Under the pieces are notes generated by a model. It was not told where the DNA came from. It made no database searches and saw nothing but the letters and a program-made list of their open reading frames with translations. Below, one piece after another: positions 35,146 to 45,023 of a stretch of DNA of 64,000 nucleotides (position 1 is the stretch's first letter; each line of letters begins with the position of its first letter). The translations under genes were made by a program, and so were the position numbers. Location of the stretch: positions 1,116,001 through 1,180,000 of the forward strand of contig NZ_JARXVF010000001.1 of the NCBI RefSeq assembly GCF_029892515.1, in the 5' to 3' direction. This DNA is from Pseudaminobacter soli (ex Li et al. 2025) (GTDB lineage Bacteria > Pseudomonadota > Alphaproteobacteria > Rhizobiales > Rhizobiaceae).

Positions 35146-36639
35146 CTACTTCGCCTTGTTGAAGGCAATGTCGTCGTTCAGCACGGTGCCGGGATTCACC
35201 GGCTGCTTGCTTGCGACCGGAATATCCAGCTTGGAGAAGGACACTTTCTCCTTCCAGACGTGCCGCAGGAATTCCTTGATGAACTCGACGGTCAGCTGTT
35301 CGCCGGCGCAGCGGCGGTAGCCGAAGCCGAAGGGCGCATAGCCGGCCGTGTCGACCAGAGGAACCGCCTTGCCGTTGATTTCGCTGTAGACTGCGCCGAA
35401 TGCCGAGTTGGTCATCGTCACTTTGCGCCCGTCCTTGACCGGGAAGCTCGCTTTCGAGAACGGACACCGCGCCAAGCCAACCTGGTGGGCCTTGGCTTCA
35501 TCATTGTCGACGGTCGTCGGCGCGCTCTTGAAGCGATCGGGATCGAATTCTGTCGGGTTTTGCCAGTGCAGCGGGCTCATGCTGGCGGGTAGATGCGGCG
35601 TCATGATGCCCGAAAAGGCCGTGCCAAGCATCGCCCGGTTTCTTGCCATCGTCGAGAAGCTGCCGCCATTCGGACTGATGACCCGAAACAGTTCCATCAC
35701 CAAGCGGTCGAGCGGCGTAAACGCTCCGCCATCGGAAGCGTCCGGATCCTTCATGACCTGGTCGAACCGCACGCGAACGGCCGGGTCGCCATGCACCGGC
35801 TCCAGCTTGGCGGCGACGTTGTAGACCATGTTGGCCCATTGGCTGAACGCCAGAAAGTTGTGGAAGCATTCGAAGACGATGTCGATGCGGCGGAAATTTT
35901 CGCCGAGCTGCCCGTTCTTCAGCCAATAGTGGACAAAAGTGCTGTCTTCATCGGGCTGCTTGCCGTCCATGATCTTTTGCACGCGCTTGTCGAGCCAAGC
36001 CTTGAGCACTTCGCGCGTGGCCCGAGCCTGCATCAGGGCTTTGCACACCATTTCGGTGGTGGGATACCAGAACCCAAGCGTGGCATTGAACCCTTCGCTG
36101 AACTGACGCACTTCGTCAGGGATTTCGTCGCCCATCGCGCCGACGTGAAGGTTCCAATACAGATCGTAATAGTTCTCGAAATAGTGCTTCATCATCGGCT
36201 TGCCGGCATTGCTGTCGGAGAGAAACCGCTTGTAGAAGAGCTGTATTTTCGGCCGATATTTTTGATCTATGAGATCGGGAGTGGTCGCGGACATATAGAT
36301 TCTTTTGCGCCGATTGTCCGGGCCGCGATTCTCATAGCCCTGCATGAACACTGAGCGCCCCTCTTCCTCGGGATTTGGCACCCAGTTCTTGTAAAGCATG
36401 CCCCAAAGCTGCACGGGCACCGCTTTCTCCTTGCTGAGGGCCAGATCAATCATCGGAAGGTGGGGTGTCTCGCCGACGAATTCGCTGCTTAGCAGGAATG
36501 GAGTCACCGCGCCGACGACATAGTCCTCCGGGAAATCTGGAGGCATCACCCCGACGGGGAGTTTCTCCTGCGACACCTTGATGGTGATCGAGGTCTCCGG
36601 TTGCTCCGTTTTCTTGGCCTTCGTTTGCTGGCTGCTCAT
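35146..36639 (-). CDS. Atypical cytochrome P450
   Basis: 497 residues from the ATG at 36639 behind AGGAGA. The haem-binding loop FGFGYRRCAGEQ is clear, with the thiolate ligand Cys444; the ExxR motif appears as ELFR in RLVMELFRVISP, and a PERF-like DPDRF follows. The I-helix segment (FECFHNFLAFSQWANMVYN) lacks the usual (A/G)GxxT oxygen-activation motif, as in P450s that rearrange peroxides instead of using O2. The segment between DPDRF and the haem loop is longer than usual. Substrate unknown; the operon suggests a lipid or acyl-CoA-derived compound. Confidence 0.8.
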   Translation of the reverse strand: MSSQQTKAKKTEQPETSITIKVSQEKLPVGVMPPDFPEDYVVGAVTPFLLSSEFVGETPHLPMIDLALSKEKAVPVQLWGMLYKNWVPNPEEEGRSVFMQGYENRGPDNRRKRIYMSATTPDLIDQKYRPKIQLFYKRFLSDSNAGKPMMKHYFENYYDLYWNLHVGAMGDEIPDEVRQFSEGFNATLGFWYPTTEMVCKALMQARATREVLKAWLDKRVQKIMDGKQPDEDSTFVHYWLKNGQLGENFRRIDIVFECFHNFLAFSQWANMVYNVAAKLEPVHGDPAVRVRFDQVMKDPDASDGGAFTPLDRLVMELFRVISPNGGSFSTMARNRAMLGTAFSGIMTPHLPASMSPLHWQNPTEFDPDRFKSAPTTVDNDEAKAHQVGLARCPFSKASFPVKDGRKVTMTNSAFGAVYSEINGKAVPLVDTAGYAPFGFGYRRCAGEQLTVEFIKEFLRHVWKEKVSFSKLDIPVASKQPVNPGTVLNDDIAFNKAK

Positions 36640-36722
36640 CTTCGTCTCCTGTCTCGTGAGCGTCCCTCGAACCGTTCCCGAGTCCTCGGGCATCAAGGGG
36701 CGCTTAGGTCCGATGTTCCGAA

Positions 36723-37964
36723 CTAGGCCGCGCGCTCCGCCGTCGGCACGGCGCCGCTGGCGTGCAGGCTGGCAATCTGGGCAGCGTCGAAACCGAGTTC
36801 CGCGAGAACCTCGTCGGAGTGCTGGCCCAGGTTAGGAGCCGGACGAGGAGCGACCTTGGGCGCCTCCCGGATCGTGACGGGACTGTTCACCGTGTACTCT
36901 GGCGTCGCGCTGCCATTTGCGATCGGGACGACGATGTTGTTGGCATAGAGTTGCGGATCCTTGACGATTTCCTCGGGTATCTGGACTACGCCGTATGGCA
37001 GCCGGGCCGCGTCGAGCGCCGTCTTCCAGTAGGCCAGCGGCTGCGAGCCGAAGATCTTGTCGATCTCGGCAACGAGTACTGCCGCATTGGCCGCGCGCGC
37101 CTTCGCATCGGCAAACCGTGGATCCGCCGTCAGGTCTTCCCGCCCGATCGCCTTGGTGAAATCGGGCCAGTTCTTGTCGCCTTCGACGAAGGCAAGCAGC
37201 AGCCAACGATCGTCGGAGGTCCGGTAACTTGCCCCCGCGAGAGGGTTCTCGGGGTGGTCCCGGTCGCTCAGACCCGTAAACTTTGCGCCCGACAATGCCG
37301 CTTGGAGCCAGGCTGCCGTTGCCCATGCGCCTTCGGCGATCAGCGACGTGTTGACGTTGCAGCCCTTGCCGGTACGTTCGCGGCGATAGAGCCCGGTCAC
37401 GATGCCGGCGTAAAGCGAAATAGCCGTGGCGTGATCGCCGATGCCTGGAACAGGCACGGCCGGCGGACTGCCGGCATTGCGGGTGAACTGCATCAGGCCG
37501 GACCGTGCCCAGTATGCCGTGATGTCGAAACCCGGCTTGTCAGCCTCAGGCCCGGTCTCGCCGTAGCCGGTTATGTCGGCATAGATCAGCCGCGGGTTCA
37601 AAGGCGCGAGGTCCTCGTAAGTCACCTTGAGGCCCTTCCTGACATGAGGCGGAAAGTTGGTGACGAAGACATCCGCCCATTTCACGAGCCTCGCCAGAAC
37701 CTCCGCGGCTCCGGGGTTCTTCAGGTCCACCGCAAGGTTGCGCTTGTTGCGATTGGTCAGCTGCCAGGTGTAGTTCGAGTTGAGAGGGGGATTTGGCGGG
37801 GTCTTGTAGAAATACCGATAGGGATCGCCGATCCGGGGTGGTTCCACCTTGATGACGTCGGCACCGAAATCCGAAAGCACCGTCGTTGCTGATGGCCCGG
37901 CGATGAAGCTGGCTAGGTCGATGACCTTCAAGCCAGAGAAAATCTTGTCGCTGTCGCTGGTCAT
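36723..37964 (-). CDS. Class III CoA-transferase (CaiB/BaiF family)
   Basis: 413 residues. N-terminal KIFSGLKVIDLASFIAGPSATTVLSDFGADVIKVEPP is the CaiB/BaiF signature; the conserved catalytic Asp falls near GETGPEADKPGFD. It moves CoA between carboxylic acids. The start at 37964 has GGAGACAC upstream. It follows the enoyl-CoA hydratase by 49 bases on the same strand, and the P450 gene comes 83 bases downstream, so it probably activates a substrate for the operon's beta-oxidation-like steps. The substrate is unknown. Confidence 0.93.
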   Translation of the reverse strand: MTSDSDKIFSGLKVIDLASFIAGPSATTVLSDFGADVIKVEPPRIGDPYRYFYKTPPNPPLNSNYTWQLTNRNKRNLAVDLKNPGAAEVLARLVKWADVFVTNFPPHVRKGLKVTYEDLAPLNPRLIYADITGYGETGPEADKPGFDITAYWARSGLMQFTRNAGSPPAVPVPGIGDHATAISLYAGIVTGLYRRERTGKGCNVNTSLIAEGAWATAAWLQAALSGAKFTGLSDRDHPENPLAGASYRTSDDRWLLLAFVEGDKNWPDFTKAIGREDLTADPRFADAKARAANAAVLVAEIDKIFGSQPLAYWKTALDAARLPYGVVQIPEEIVKDPQLYANNIVVPIANGSATPEYTVNSPVTIREAPKVAPRPAPNLGQHSDEVLAELGFDAAQIASLHASGAVPTAERAA

Positions 37965-38013
37965 GTGTGTCTCCTGTCCCAGATTGTTGCAGCTGGACTG
38001 GGTGCACCAAGCG

Positions 38014-38856
38014 TCACCTGCCCTTGAACTGGGGCTGACGCTTCTGGAGGAATGCCGACGTTCCTTCCGCCTTGTCTTCCGTCGCGGCGCAAATGCCGAA
38101 ATAGGATGCCTCGAGCGCAAAGCCCGCGCCCTCACCGGCATCCATTCCCTTGTTCACCGCTTCGAGCGAGAGCCTGACGGAGATCGGAGCGTTGGCCGAA
38201 ATCTCTCCCAAGATCGCCTCGGCCCGCGCGATCAGGTCCGATGCGGCCACGACCTCGTTCACCAGCCCGATGCGATAGGCTTCCTGCGCGCTGATCATCC
38301 CGCCGGACAAGATGAGCTGTAGTGCTCGACCCTTCCCGACAAGGCGCGGGAGGCGTTGCGTGCCGCCGCCGCCGGGGAGCAGGCCGAGTTTCACTTCCGG
38401 CTGACCGAAGCGCGCGGTGTCGGCGGCGATCCGAATGGTGCAGGCCATGGCGGTCTCGCACCCGCCGCCGAGGGCATAGCCATTGACGGCCGCAATCACC
38501 GGCTTGCCGAGATTTTCGACAAGCTCGAGTACGCCTTGCCCCAAACGGCTGGACTCCTCGGCCTCGACCGCCGAGACCTGCGCAAGTTCGCTGATGTCGG
38601 CTCCAGCAATAAACGCCTTGTCACCCGCACCGGTGAGGATCACGCCACGGATGGCAGCGTCATCCCGAGCGTCCTCGAACGCAGTCCGCAAGTCCTTCCA
38701 GGTTGGTGTGTTGAGGGCATTCAGCACCTTGGGCCGATTGAGCGTAACATAGGCGATGCCACCCTTTTTCTCGTAGATCACATTTTCAAGCGTCAGGGTG
38801 CCGGCTTGCGGAGCCTGGGCCGTCGTGGGTGGCGATGCTGATGTTGACGAGGGCAT
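38014..38856 (-). CDS. Enoyl-CoA hydratase/isomerase
   Basis: 280 residues of the crotonase fold: IAYVTLNRPKVLNALN, oxyanion loops AFIAGADISEL and NGYALGGGCETAMAC, and the catalytic Glu pair region FGQPEVKLGLLPGGGGTQRLPR. It would hydrate an enoyl-CoA made by the upstream acyl-CoA dehydrogenase. The N-terminal about 20 residues are Pro/Thr/Ala-rich and atypical; the start is supported by AGGAGGA. It lies 57 bases downstream of that dehydrogenase. Confidence 0.95.
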   Translation of the reverse strand: MPSSTSASPPTTAQAPQAGTLTLENVIYEKKGGIAYVTLNRPKVLNALNTPTWKDLRTAFEDARDDAAIRGVILTGAGDKAFIAGADISELAQVSAVEAEESSRLGQGVLELVENLGKPVIAAVNGYALGGGCETAMACTIRIAADTARFGQPEVKLGLLPGGGGTQRLPRLVGKGRALQLILSGGMISAQEAYRIGLVNEVVAASDLIARAEAILGEISANAPISVRLSLEAVNKGMDAGEGAGFALEASYFGICAATEDKAEGTSAFLQKRQPQFKGR

Positions 38857-38913
38857 GGAATCCTCCTGTCTCTTGGACCTGGGAAAACCTCCGGGACGTT
38901 CTCCCGCGTTCCG

Positions 38914-40134
38914 TCACACGAAGGCGCTGAGCCCCGTGATCGCCCTGCCGACGATCAGGTTCTGCATCTGGTAGGTTCCTTCGTAGGAGTAGAGCGCCTC
39001 GATATCCGCAAAGAAGCGTGCCACATTGTAGTCGGCGACGATGCCGTTGCCGCCCAGGATCTCACGTCCCCAGGCAACCGTTTCGCGGCCCTTCGAGGTG
39101 CAGAAGGCCTTGGCGAGCGACGCATGATGATCCTGCAGCTTGCCCTCGTCATCCATCGTTGCCAGGCGCACCATCAGGCACTGGCAGGCCGTCACGTTGG
39201 CAAGCATCTTGGCGAGGAGATCCTGTATCATCTGGAAGGACCCAATGGGCTTGCCGAACTGAAGCCGGTGTTGAGCATAGTCAACCGCGTTCTCGAACGC
39301 GCCCATCTGCGCGCCGGTCGCGGCCCAGCCCACAAAGTAACGGGTCATTCTCAGCACGCGCGCCGTATCGCGGAACGAGTTGCCGGCCTGCAGGCGATTT
39401 GCTTCGGGGATGCGCACATCCTTCAGCGTGATCTGGCCATTCTGCACGACCTTGAGCGCGATCTTGTGCTCGATCTTTTCGACGCTGAAGCCCGGGGTGG
39501 TCTTGTTCTCGACGATGAAGCCCTTGACCTGGTCGTCGGCGACGTCACGCGCCCAGATGATCGACAGATCGCACCATGGAGCGTTGCCGATCCACCGCTT
39601 CTGGCCATTGAGGATCCAACTGTCACCGTCACGCTTGGCGGTCGTCAGCAGGCCGCGGCTCGCACCAGAGCCGACGAGCGGCTCAGTCAGGCCGAAACAG
39701 CCGATCTTGTCGTAGCTTGCCATCTGCGGCAGCCATTTCTGCTTCTGCTCCTCGGATCCATCCAGATAGATCGACCCCATCGCCAGGCCGCCATGGACGC
39801 CGAAGAAGGTGCAGAACGAAGGGTCGATGCGCGCAATTTCCATCGCAACGAAGCCAAACAGCTTCTGGCTGCCACCGGCGCAGCCATAGCCCTGATAGCC
39901 GAGGCCACCGAGGCCGAGTTGCTTGAACGAGGGCAGCAGCTCGAAGGGAAACGCATCGTCGGACCAGTATTTGTTGATGATCGGCGCGACCTTCTCTTCC
40001 ATGTATGCCCGCACCTTCTTGACCGTGGCAAGCTCATCAGGGGTCAGCACGTCGACGAGCTGGTAGAAATCGCTGTTCGGTGCCGGCATAGGCTTTGCGG
40101 CCTGAGCGGGTTTGGCCGGGGCTGTCGTTGACAT
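38914..40134 (-). CDS. Acyl-CoA dehydrogenase, glutaryl-CoA dehydrogenase-like
   Basis: 406 residues with the complete acyl-CoA dehydrogenase fold (CFGLTEPLVGSGASRGLLTTAKRDGD, VGWAATGAQMGAFENAVDYAQHRLQFGKPI). The catalytic Glu is present in YSYEGTYQMQNLIVGRAITG, the form seen in glutaryl-CoA dehydrogenases. It is FAD-dependent and cytoplasmic, needing ETF. AAGGAGA precedes the start. It is the first gene of the minus-strand operon with enoyl-CoA hydratase, CoA-transferase, P450 and dodecin. A non-glutaryl substrate is possible, because no lysine-degradation genes are nearby. Confidence 0.93.
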   Translation of the reverse strand: MSTTAPAKPAQAAKPMPAPNSDFYQLVDVLTPDELATVKKVRAYMEEKVAPIINKYWSDDAFPFELLPSFKQLGLGGLGYQGYGCAGGSQKLFGFVAMEIARIDPSFCTFFGVHGGLAMGSIYLDGSEEQKQKWLPQMASYDKIGCFGLTEPLVGSGASRGLLTTAKRDGDSWILNGQKRWIGNAPWCDLSIIWARDVADDQVKGFIVENKTTPGFSVEKIEHKIALKVVQNGQITLKDVRIPEANRLQAGNSFRDTARVLRMTRYFVGWAATGAQMGAFENAVDYAQHRLQFGKPIGSFQMIQDLLAKMLANVTACQCLMVRLATMDDEGKLQDHHASLAKAFCTSKGRETVAWGREILGGNGIVADYNVARFFADIEALYSYEGTYQMQNLIVGRAITGLSAFV

Positions 40135-40397
40135 GTGGTTTCTCCTTCATCGTGAACTGCGGCGCGCCTTCGGCGCACGCGGCGGCACTCCGGATGCCAC
40201 GCGCCTAAGTTTGACGAGTGGTCGCTGCTCGAAAGATTGTCCGGGAAGGGCGGCGCCGTATGTCACGATTTGGCTGTCAATTGGCTGTTTCGGCCATTGC
40301 CTGCCGCTGCGTGCAGGAATGGAACTCTACGATCGGGGGTAGTGGCCGAGCGAGGCACGCACTGATACGATCAAATTGCAGGTCGTTGGAGTATCCA

Positions 40398-40775
40398 ATG
40401 GGCAATACAGGTGCAGCGGACTTGGTCAGGGCCCTTCTAGCCGCCTATGCGGCAAAGGACCGGGATGCGGCGGAGCGGCTGATCTCGCCCGACTTCCGTT
40501 TTTCGAGCCCTTTGGACAACCGGATCGACCGGGCGACTTACTTCGACATCTGCTGGCCCAACAGCAAGCACATCGAAGGTTACGAGATCGAACACCTGCT
40601 CGCCGACGAGAATAAGGCCTCCGTGACTTATGTTGGCCGATCCGTATCCGGAAAGCGGTTCAGAAATACGGAGGTCTTTATCTGCCGGGACGGCCAGATC
40701 GTTGAAGTGGAAGTCTATTTCGGCTGGTGGGTGCCCCATGACGTCCCGCCAGGCCATCACGTTGACCCGAGGTGA
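40398..40775 (+). CDS. NTF2-like (SnoaL-type) protein
   Basis: 125 residues with the SnoaL-like pattern (VRALLAAYAAKDRDAAERLISPDFRFSSP, FRNTEVFICRDGQIVEVEVYFGWW). The start at 40398 is favoured by a GGAG just upstream. It precedes the SRAP gene by 4 bases on the same strand, so the two are probably co-transcribed. It shares fold but little sequence with the NTF2-like protein at 2479. Function unknown. Confidence 0.82.
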   Translation: MGNTGAADLVRALLAAYAAKDRDAAERLISPDFRFSSPLDNRIDRATYFDICWPNSKHIEGYEIEHLLADENKASVTYVGRSVSGKRFRNTEVFICRDGQIVEVEVYFGWWVPHDVPPGHHVDPR

Positions 40776-40779
40776 CGGC

Positions 40780-41508
40780 ATGTGCGGCCGCGTAAACATC
40801 AAGACCAACCTCGACGAGATGCTGCGAGCATTTGCCTTTGCCCAGCAGAACGACGAGGTCGACAGGGCCGCCAACCAGTTTCCCCGCTACAATGGCGCTC
40901 CCGGACTGGACTATCCGATCATCATTCGCGACGTCATCCGCGACGCGACCCAACCTGTCTTCGGCCCGGTCTTCAAGATGGCGAGATGGGGTCTCATTCC
41001 CCACTTCGCGACGGCCCGCAACGAAGGGTTCAAGCACATCAACGCCCGCGGCGAGACGGTTGCGACCAACGGCATCTTCAAACATGCCTACAGGGCGCGC
41101 CGTGCCCTGATGCCGATCACCGGCTATTTCGAGTGGCATGACATCTTGGGGACCGGCAAGAACAAGCAGCCATACGCGATCGCCATGGCCGACGATGCGC
41201 CATTCTGCCTCGCCGCGATCTGGCAGGAGTGGCGCGATCCGGCGACGCGGGAGGACGTGACGAGCTTCTGCATCGTCACCTGCGAACCCAACGCGATGAT
41301 GGCCAAGATCCACAACCGCATGCCTGTCATCCTCCGGCGCGAGGACTATGATCGCTGGCTCAGCGGCGAGCCCGATCCCGGCGATCTGCTGAACCCCTAC
41401 CCCGCGCAGCTGATGAAGATGTGGAAGATCGACAGGAAGGTCGGGAGCGCGAAGAACGACAGTCCGGATATCCTCGACGAGGTCAGGCCGGAAGATCTGT
41501 TCGAATAG
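40780..41508 (+). CDS. SOS response-associated peptidase family protein (SRAP, YedK/HMCES)
   Basis: 242 residues starting MCGRVN, so Met removal exposes Cys2, the residue that cross-links to abasic sites in single-stranded DNA. The further conserved residues are visible: RYNGAPG, the NARGETV segment, the Glu in GYFEWHD and the His in HNRMPVIL. SRAP proteins shield abasic sites and are linked to SOS repair. It starts 4 bases after the NTF2-like gene. No LexA box was confirmed. Confidence 0.95.
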   Translation: MCGRVNIKTNLDEMLRAFAFAQQNDEVDRAANQFPRYNGAPGLDYPIIIRDVIRDATQPVFGPVFKMARWGLIPHFATARNEGFKHINARGETVATNGIFKHAYRARRALMPITGYFEWHDILGTGKNKQPYAIAMADDAPFCLAAIWQEWRDPATREDVTSFCIVTCEPNAMMAKIHNRMPVILRREDYDRWLSGEPDPGDLLNPYPAQLMKMWKIDRKVGSAKNDSPDILDEVRPEDLFE

Positions 41509-41837
41509 CACGGCTAGATCGAGACGGCGGGCGGCAAGCTCTCATGCCGGGCCCAAGGGCTTCATTTGAAACACCGAAATCCACGTGATGTCGGTGAATC
41601 CGCCCATGTCGATGTCCATTATTGAACTTCGGACTTTCGGCCTTAAGTCTTATGGGTCGTTTCGTGACGCAGAAACGCCCGACCCGGGACGCGTAGACGC
41701 ATTCGATCCGAAGTTGCGCCCGCGGCATCTCCGAAACGTCAGGTCTCGTAAAGAGAGCCTTTGGAGCACGCCCATGCCGGCAACGGATGGGCTTGCTCTT
41801 TAACTGATCGGTTTCCTGCAGGGAAACGGAGATCAAG
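41509..41837. other. Intergenic region before the RND efflux operon
   Basis: 329 bases in which no gene could be supported. A 72-codon open frame (41585-41803) has no ribosome binding site and no recognisable protein. The end holds the leader of the RND permease gene with GGAGA before its start. Confidence 0.5.
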
Positions 41838-44800
41838 ATGGGCATCGTTCGGTTTGCACTGCGTTTCCCGTACACATTCTACGTCCTCGCCCTACTGATC
41901 GTCTTCCTCGGCGTTTCGGCCATCATGGTCATGCCGATGGACATCTTTCCCCAGATCAACATCCCGGTGGTGTCGGTGATCTGGCAGTACACGGGCCTGA
42001 GTACGCCCGAGATGGAGCAGCGCGTCACGACCTACAGCCAGTACGCGATCAGCTCCAACGTGAACGGCATCAAGAACATGGAGGCGCAGACCCTCAACGG
42101 CATTTCCGTTCAGAAGATCTATTTCCAGCCGGACGTGAACCTCGACCTCGCCATCTCCCAGATCGTGGCGGGGACGAATGCCATACGCGCCCTCATGCCG
42201 GCCGGCATCCAGCCGCCGATCATCGTTCAGTACAACGCATCGAGCGTTCCGGTGCTGCAACTCAGCCTGAGCTCCGACCGCCTCAACGAACAGCAGCTCT
42301 ATGATTATGGCATCTACAACCTGCGCCAGCAGCTCGCGCCCGTTCAGGGCGTGACGTTTCCGACGCCCGACGGCGGCAAATACCGGCAGATCATGGTCGA
42401 CATCGACCCGACGAAGCTCCAGGCCCGTGGCCTCACTCCGGCGGATGTGGTCAACGCGGTCAACGCGCAGAACCTGACCTTGCCGTCCGGGCTGGCCAAG
42501 ATCGGCAATACGCAATACACGGTGCGCACCGATGCGATGCCTTCAACCATCGCCGATCTCAACGCCATCCCGATCAAATATACGAACGGCCAGACCGTAT
42601 TCCTCAAGGATATCGGGCAGGTGCACGACGGCTGGGCGATTCAGCAGAACATTGTGCGCGACAACGGCCGCCGCTCGGTGCTGCTGAGCGTCATCAAGAA
42701 CGGCAATGCCTCGACCGTCACCGTCGTCAACGGGGTCCGCAACGCGCTTCAGATCGCACGTGCTGCCGCCCCGCCCGGACTGAACATCAACGAGCTGTTC
42801 GACCAATCCAAGCTCGTCACCGCCTCGATCGCGAGCGTGGTCCGTGAAGGCGCGATCGCGGCCGTGCTGACGGGGCTGATGATCCTGCTGTTCCTCGGCT
42901 CATTCCGGTCGACCCTGATCGTCCTCATTTCGATCCCGCTTTCGATCCTGACCTCGATCGTCGTCCTGTATTTCATGGGCCACACGCTCAACACCATGAC
43001 GCTGGGCGGAATGGCGCTCGCGGTCGGCATATTGGTCGACGATTCCACGGTGACGATCGAGAACACGTTCCGGCTGCGCGGCGAAGGCATGAGCCTGGCT
43101 TCGGCGACGCTGCACGGCTCGGCCGGCATTGCGGTTCCGACCCTGGTTTCGACGCTCGCAATCAGTTGTGTGTTCACGTCGGTGATATTCCTCGAAGGCC
43201 CGGCCAAGTTTCTGTTCACGCCGCTCGGGCTCGCGGTCGTGTTCGCCATGATGGCCTCCTATATGCTGTCGCGGACCTTGACGCCTGTCGCCATTGGCAT
43301 GCTGCTGAAGGGCGAACATCACGAAGGGACAGAAGGCGGGCGGAGCTGGTTCGGGCGGTTCCACCAGGGGTTTGAGCGCGGCTTCGACCGGTTTCGTCAG
43401 GGCTATGTGCGCGTGCTCACGATGCTGCTGAAGCGGCGGGTGATCGTCCCGTTGGCCGCCGCCGTGATGCTCACTCTGGGCGGCGTGATGTTCATGATGG
43501 TTGGCCGGGATTTCTTTCCCGTCATCGACGGCGGACAGATCAAACTGCACGTCCGTGCTCCTGCGGCGACCCGCATCGAAGCCACCGAGCGCATCTTCCA
43601 GCAGGTCGAGGACAAGGTCCGCGAGATCATACCAGCGCACGATCTCGACCTTATCGTCGACGACATCGGCGTGCCGCAGAGGGTGTACAACCTTGCCTTC
43701 ACCGACGGCTCGACGATCAACGTCAACGACGGCGTGATCCTGATCTCGCTCAAGGAAGGGCACGCGCCGACGGCCGAATATGTGCGCAAGCTGCGCGCGG
43801 CCCTTTCGGCTGCCTTTCCGTCCGACACCTTCTATTTCCAGGCGGCCGACATGACGACGCAGATCCTGAATTTCGGGCTGCCGTCACAGATCGACGTCCG
43901 CGTCGTCGGTCGCGACCGTGCCACCAACATTAAGGTGGCGGAGGAGTTGCGCCGCCGCATGGCGGCCACTCCGGGCCTGGCTGACGTCCATCTCCAGCAG
44001 GAGATCTATTCACCTGCCTTCCTGGCCAAGATCGATCGCTCGCGGGCGCTGCAGCTTGGGCTCAATGCGGGGGCGATCGCCAACGACCTCAACATCAGTC
44101 TGAGCTCCTCGGAACAGGTCTCGCCCAATTTCTGGACCGATCAGGCGGCCGGCATTCCCTATTACATCGCGGTTCAAACACCGCAGTATCTGGTGAACTC
44201 ACTCGGTGACCTCGGCAACACCCCGGTTACTACCGCCTCAGCCGCTGGAGCCGGTACGCCGGTGCCTGGTCTTCTCAGCAATGTGGCGACGTTGCAGCGC
44301 GACACCGTGCCGACAAATTTGAACCAGACCAATATCCAGCCGGTCTACGACGTCTATGCCGGCGCACAAGGGCGGGATCTTGGCAGTATCTCCAACGATA
44401 TCAACAAGATCGTCGCGGAGCTAAAGCCCCAGCTCAAACCCGGCAACACGATCCAGCTTCTGGGACAGATCCAGAGCATGCGCGATTCCTTCCGGGATCT
44501 GGGCATCGGGCTGATTTTCGCAGCTGTGTTCGTCTACCTGCTGATGGTCGTCAACTACCAGAATTTCGGCGACCCGTTCGTGGTCATCCTGGCACTGCCG
44601 GCGACCTTGTGCGGCATCCTCACAATGCTGTTCATCACGGGCACGACGCTGAGCGTCCCCTCACTCATGGGGGCGATCATGGCGGTCGGCGTCGCCTCGG
44701 CCAATTCCATCCTTCTGGTCACCTTCGCGCGCGAGCAGCAGTTGAACGGACGTAGCGCATTCCGGGCAGCCATCGACGCTGGCTACACCCGTATCCGCCC

Positions 44801-45023
44801 GGTGCTGATGACCGCGGGCGCGATGATCATCGGCATGACCCCCATGGCCATAGGTGCTCCCGGCGAGGAACAGAATGCGGCGCTGGCGCGCGCGGTGATC
44901 GGGGGCCTGCTGTTCGCGACGCCCACCACGCTTTTGATCGTGCCTTATCTGTTTGCCCTGCTGCGCAAGCGCAATGACGGCCTCGCCTCCTACGGCGTCT
45001 TTGAGGAGCTTCCGAATGAATGA
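41838..45023 (+). CDS. RND family efflux permease (AcrB/HAE1-like)
   Basis: 1061 residues, the full length of an RND pump: transmembrane helix 1 near 10-30, large periplasmic loops about 35-335 and 555-870, and helix clusters about 335-540 and 870-1050. Helix 4 holds the proton-relay Asp pair (LAVGILVDDSTVTIENTFR). It exports hydrophobic compounds from periplasm or inner membrane with proton motive force. The adaptor gene follows with an 8-base overlap; no TolC-type outer-membrane gene and no regulator are adjacent, so a shared TolC is likely used. Confidence 0.96.
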   Translation: MGIVRFALRFPYTFYVLALLIVFLGVSAIMVMPMDIFPQINIPVVSVIWQYTGLSTPEMEQRVTTYSQYAISSNVNGIKNMEAQTLNGISVQKIYFQPDVNLDLAISQIVAGTNAIRALMPAGIQPPIIVQYNASSVPVLQLSLSSDRLNEQQLYDYGIYNLRQQLAPVQGVTFPTPDGGKYRQIMVDIDPTKLQARGLTPADVVNAVNAQNLTLPSGLAKIGNTQYTVRTDAMPSTIADLNAIPIKYTNGQTVFLKDIGQVHDGWAIQQNIVRDNGRRSVLLSVIKNGNASTVTVVNGVRNALQIARAAAPPGLNINELFDQSKLVTASIASVVREGAIAAVLTGLMILLFLGSFRSTLIVLISIPLSILTSIVVLYFMGHTLNTMTLGGMALAVGILVDDSTVTIENTFRLRGEGMSLASATLHGSAGIAVPTLVSTLAISCVFTSVIFLEGPAKFLFTPLGLAVVFAMMASYMLSRTLTPVAIGMLLKGEHHEGTEGGRSWFGRFHQGFERGFDRFRQGYVRVLTMLLKRRVIVPLAAAVMLTLGGVMFMMVGRDFFPVIDGGQIKLHVRAPAATRIEATERIFQQVEDKVREIIPAHDLDLIVDDIGVPQRVYNLAFTDGSTINVNDGVILISLKEGHAPTAEYVRKLRAALSAAFPSDTFYFQAADMTTQILNFGLPSQIDVRVVGRDRATNIKVAEELRRRMAATPGLADVHLQQEIYSPAFLAKIDRSRALQLGLNAGAIANDLNISLSSSEQVSPNFWTDQAAGIPYYIAVQTPQYLVNSLGDLGNTPVTTASAAGAGTPVPGLLSNVATLQRDTVPTNLNQTNIQPVYDVYAGAQGRDLGSISNDINKIVAELKPQLKPGNTIQLLGQIQSMRDSFRDLGIGLIFAAVFVYLLMVVNYQNFGDPFVVILALPATLCGILTMLFITGTTLSVPSLMGAIMAVGVASANSILLVTFAREQQLNGRSAFRAAIDAGYTRIRPVLMTAGAMIIGMTPMAIGAPGEEQNAALARAVIGGLLFATPTTLLIVPYLFALLRKRNDGLASYGVFEELPNE

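Noticed and set aside
41585-41803. 72-codon plus-strand frame before the RND permease
   Set aside because: No ribosome binding site, no recognisable fold, atypical composition.
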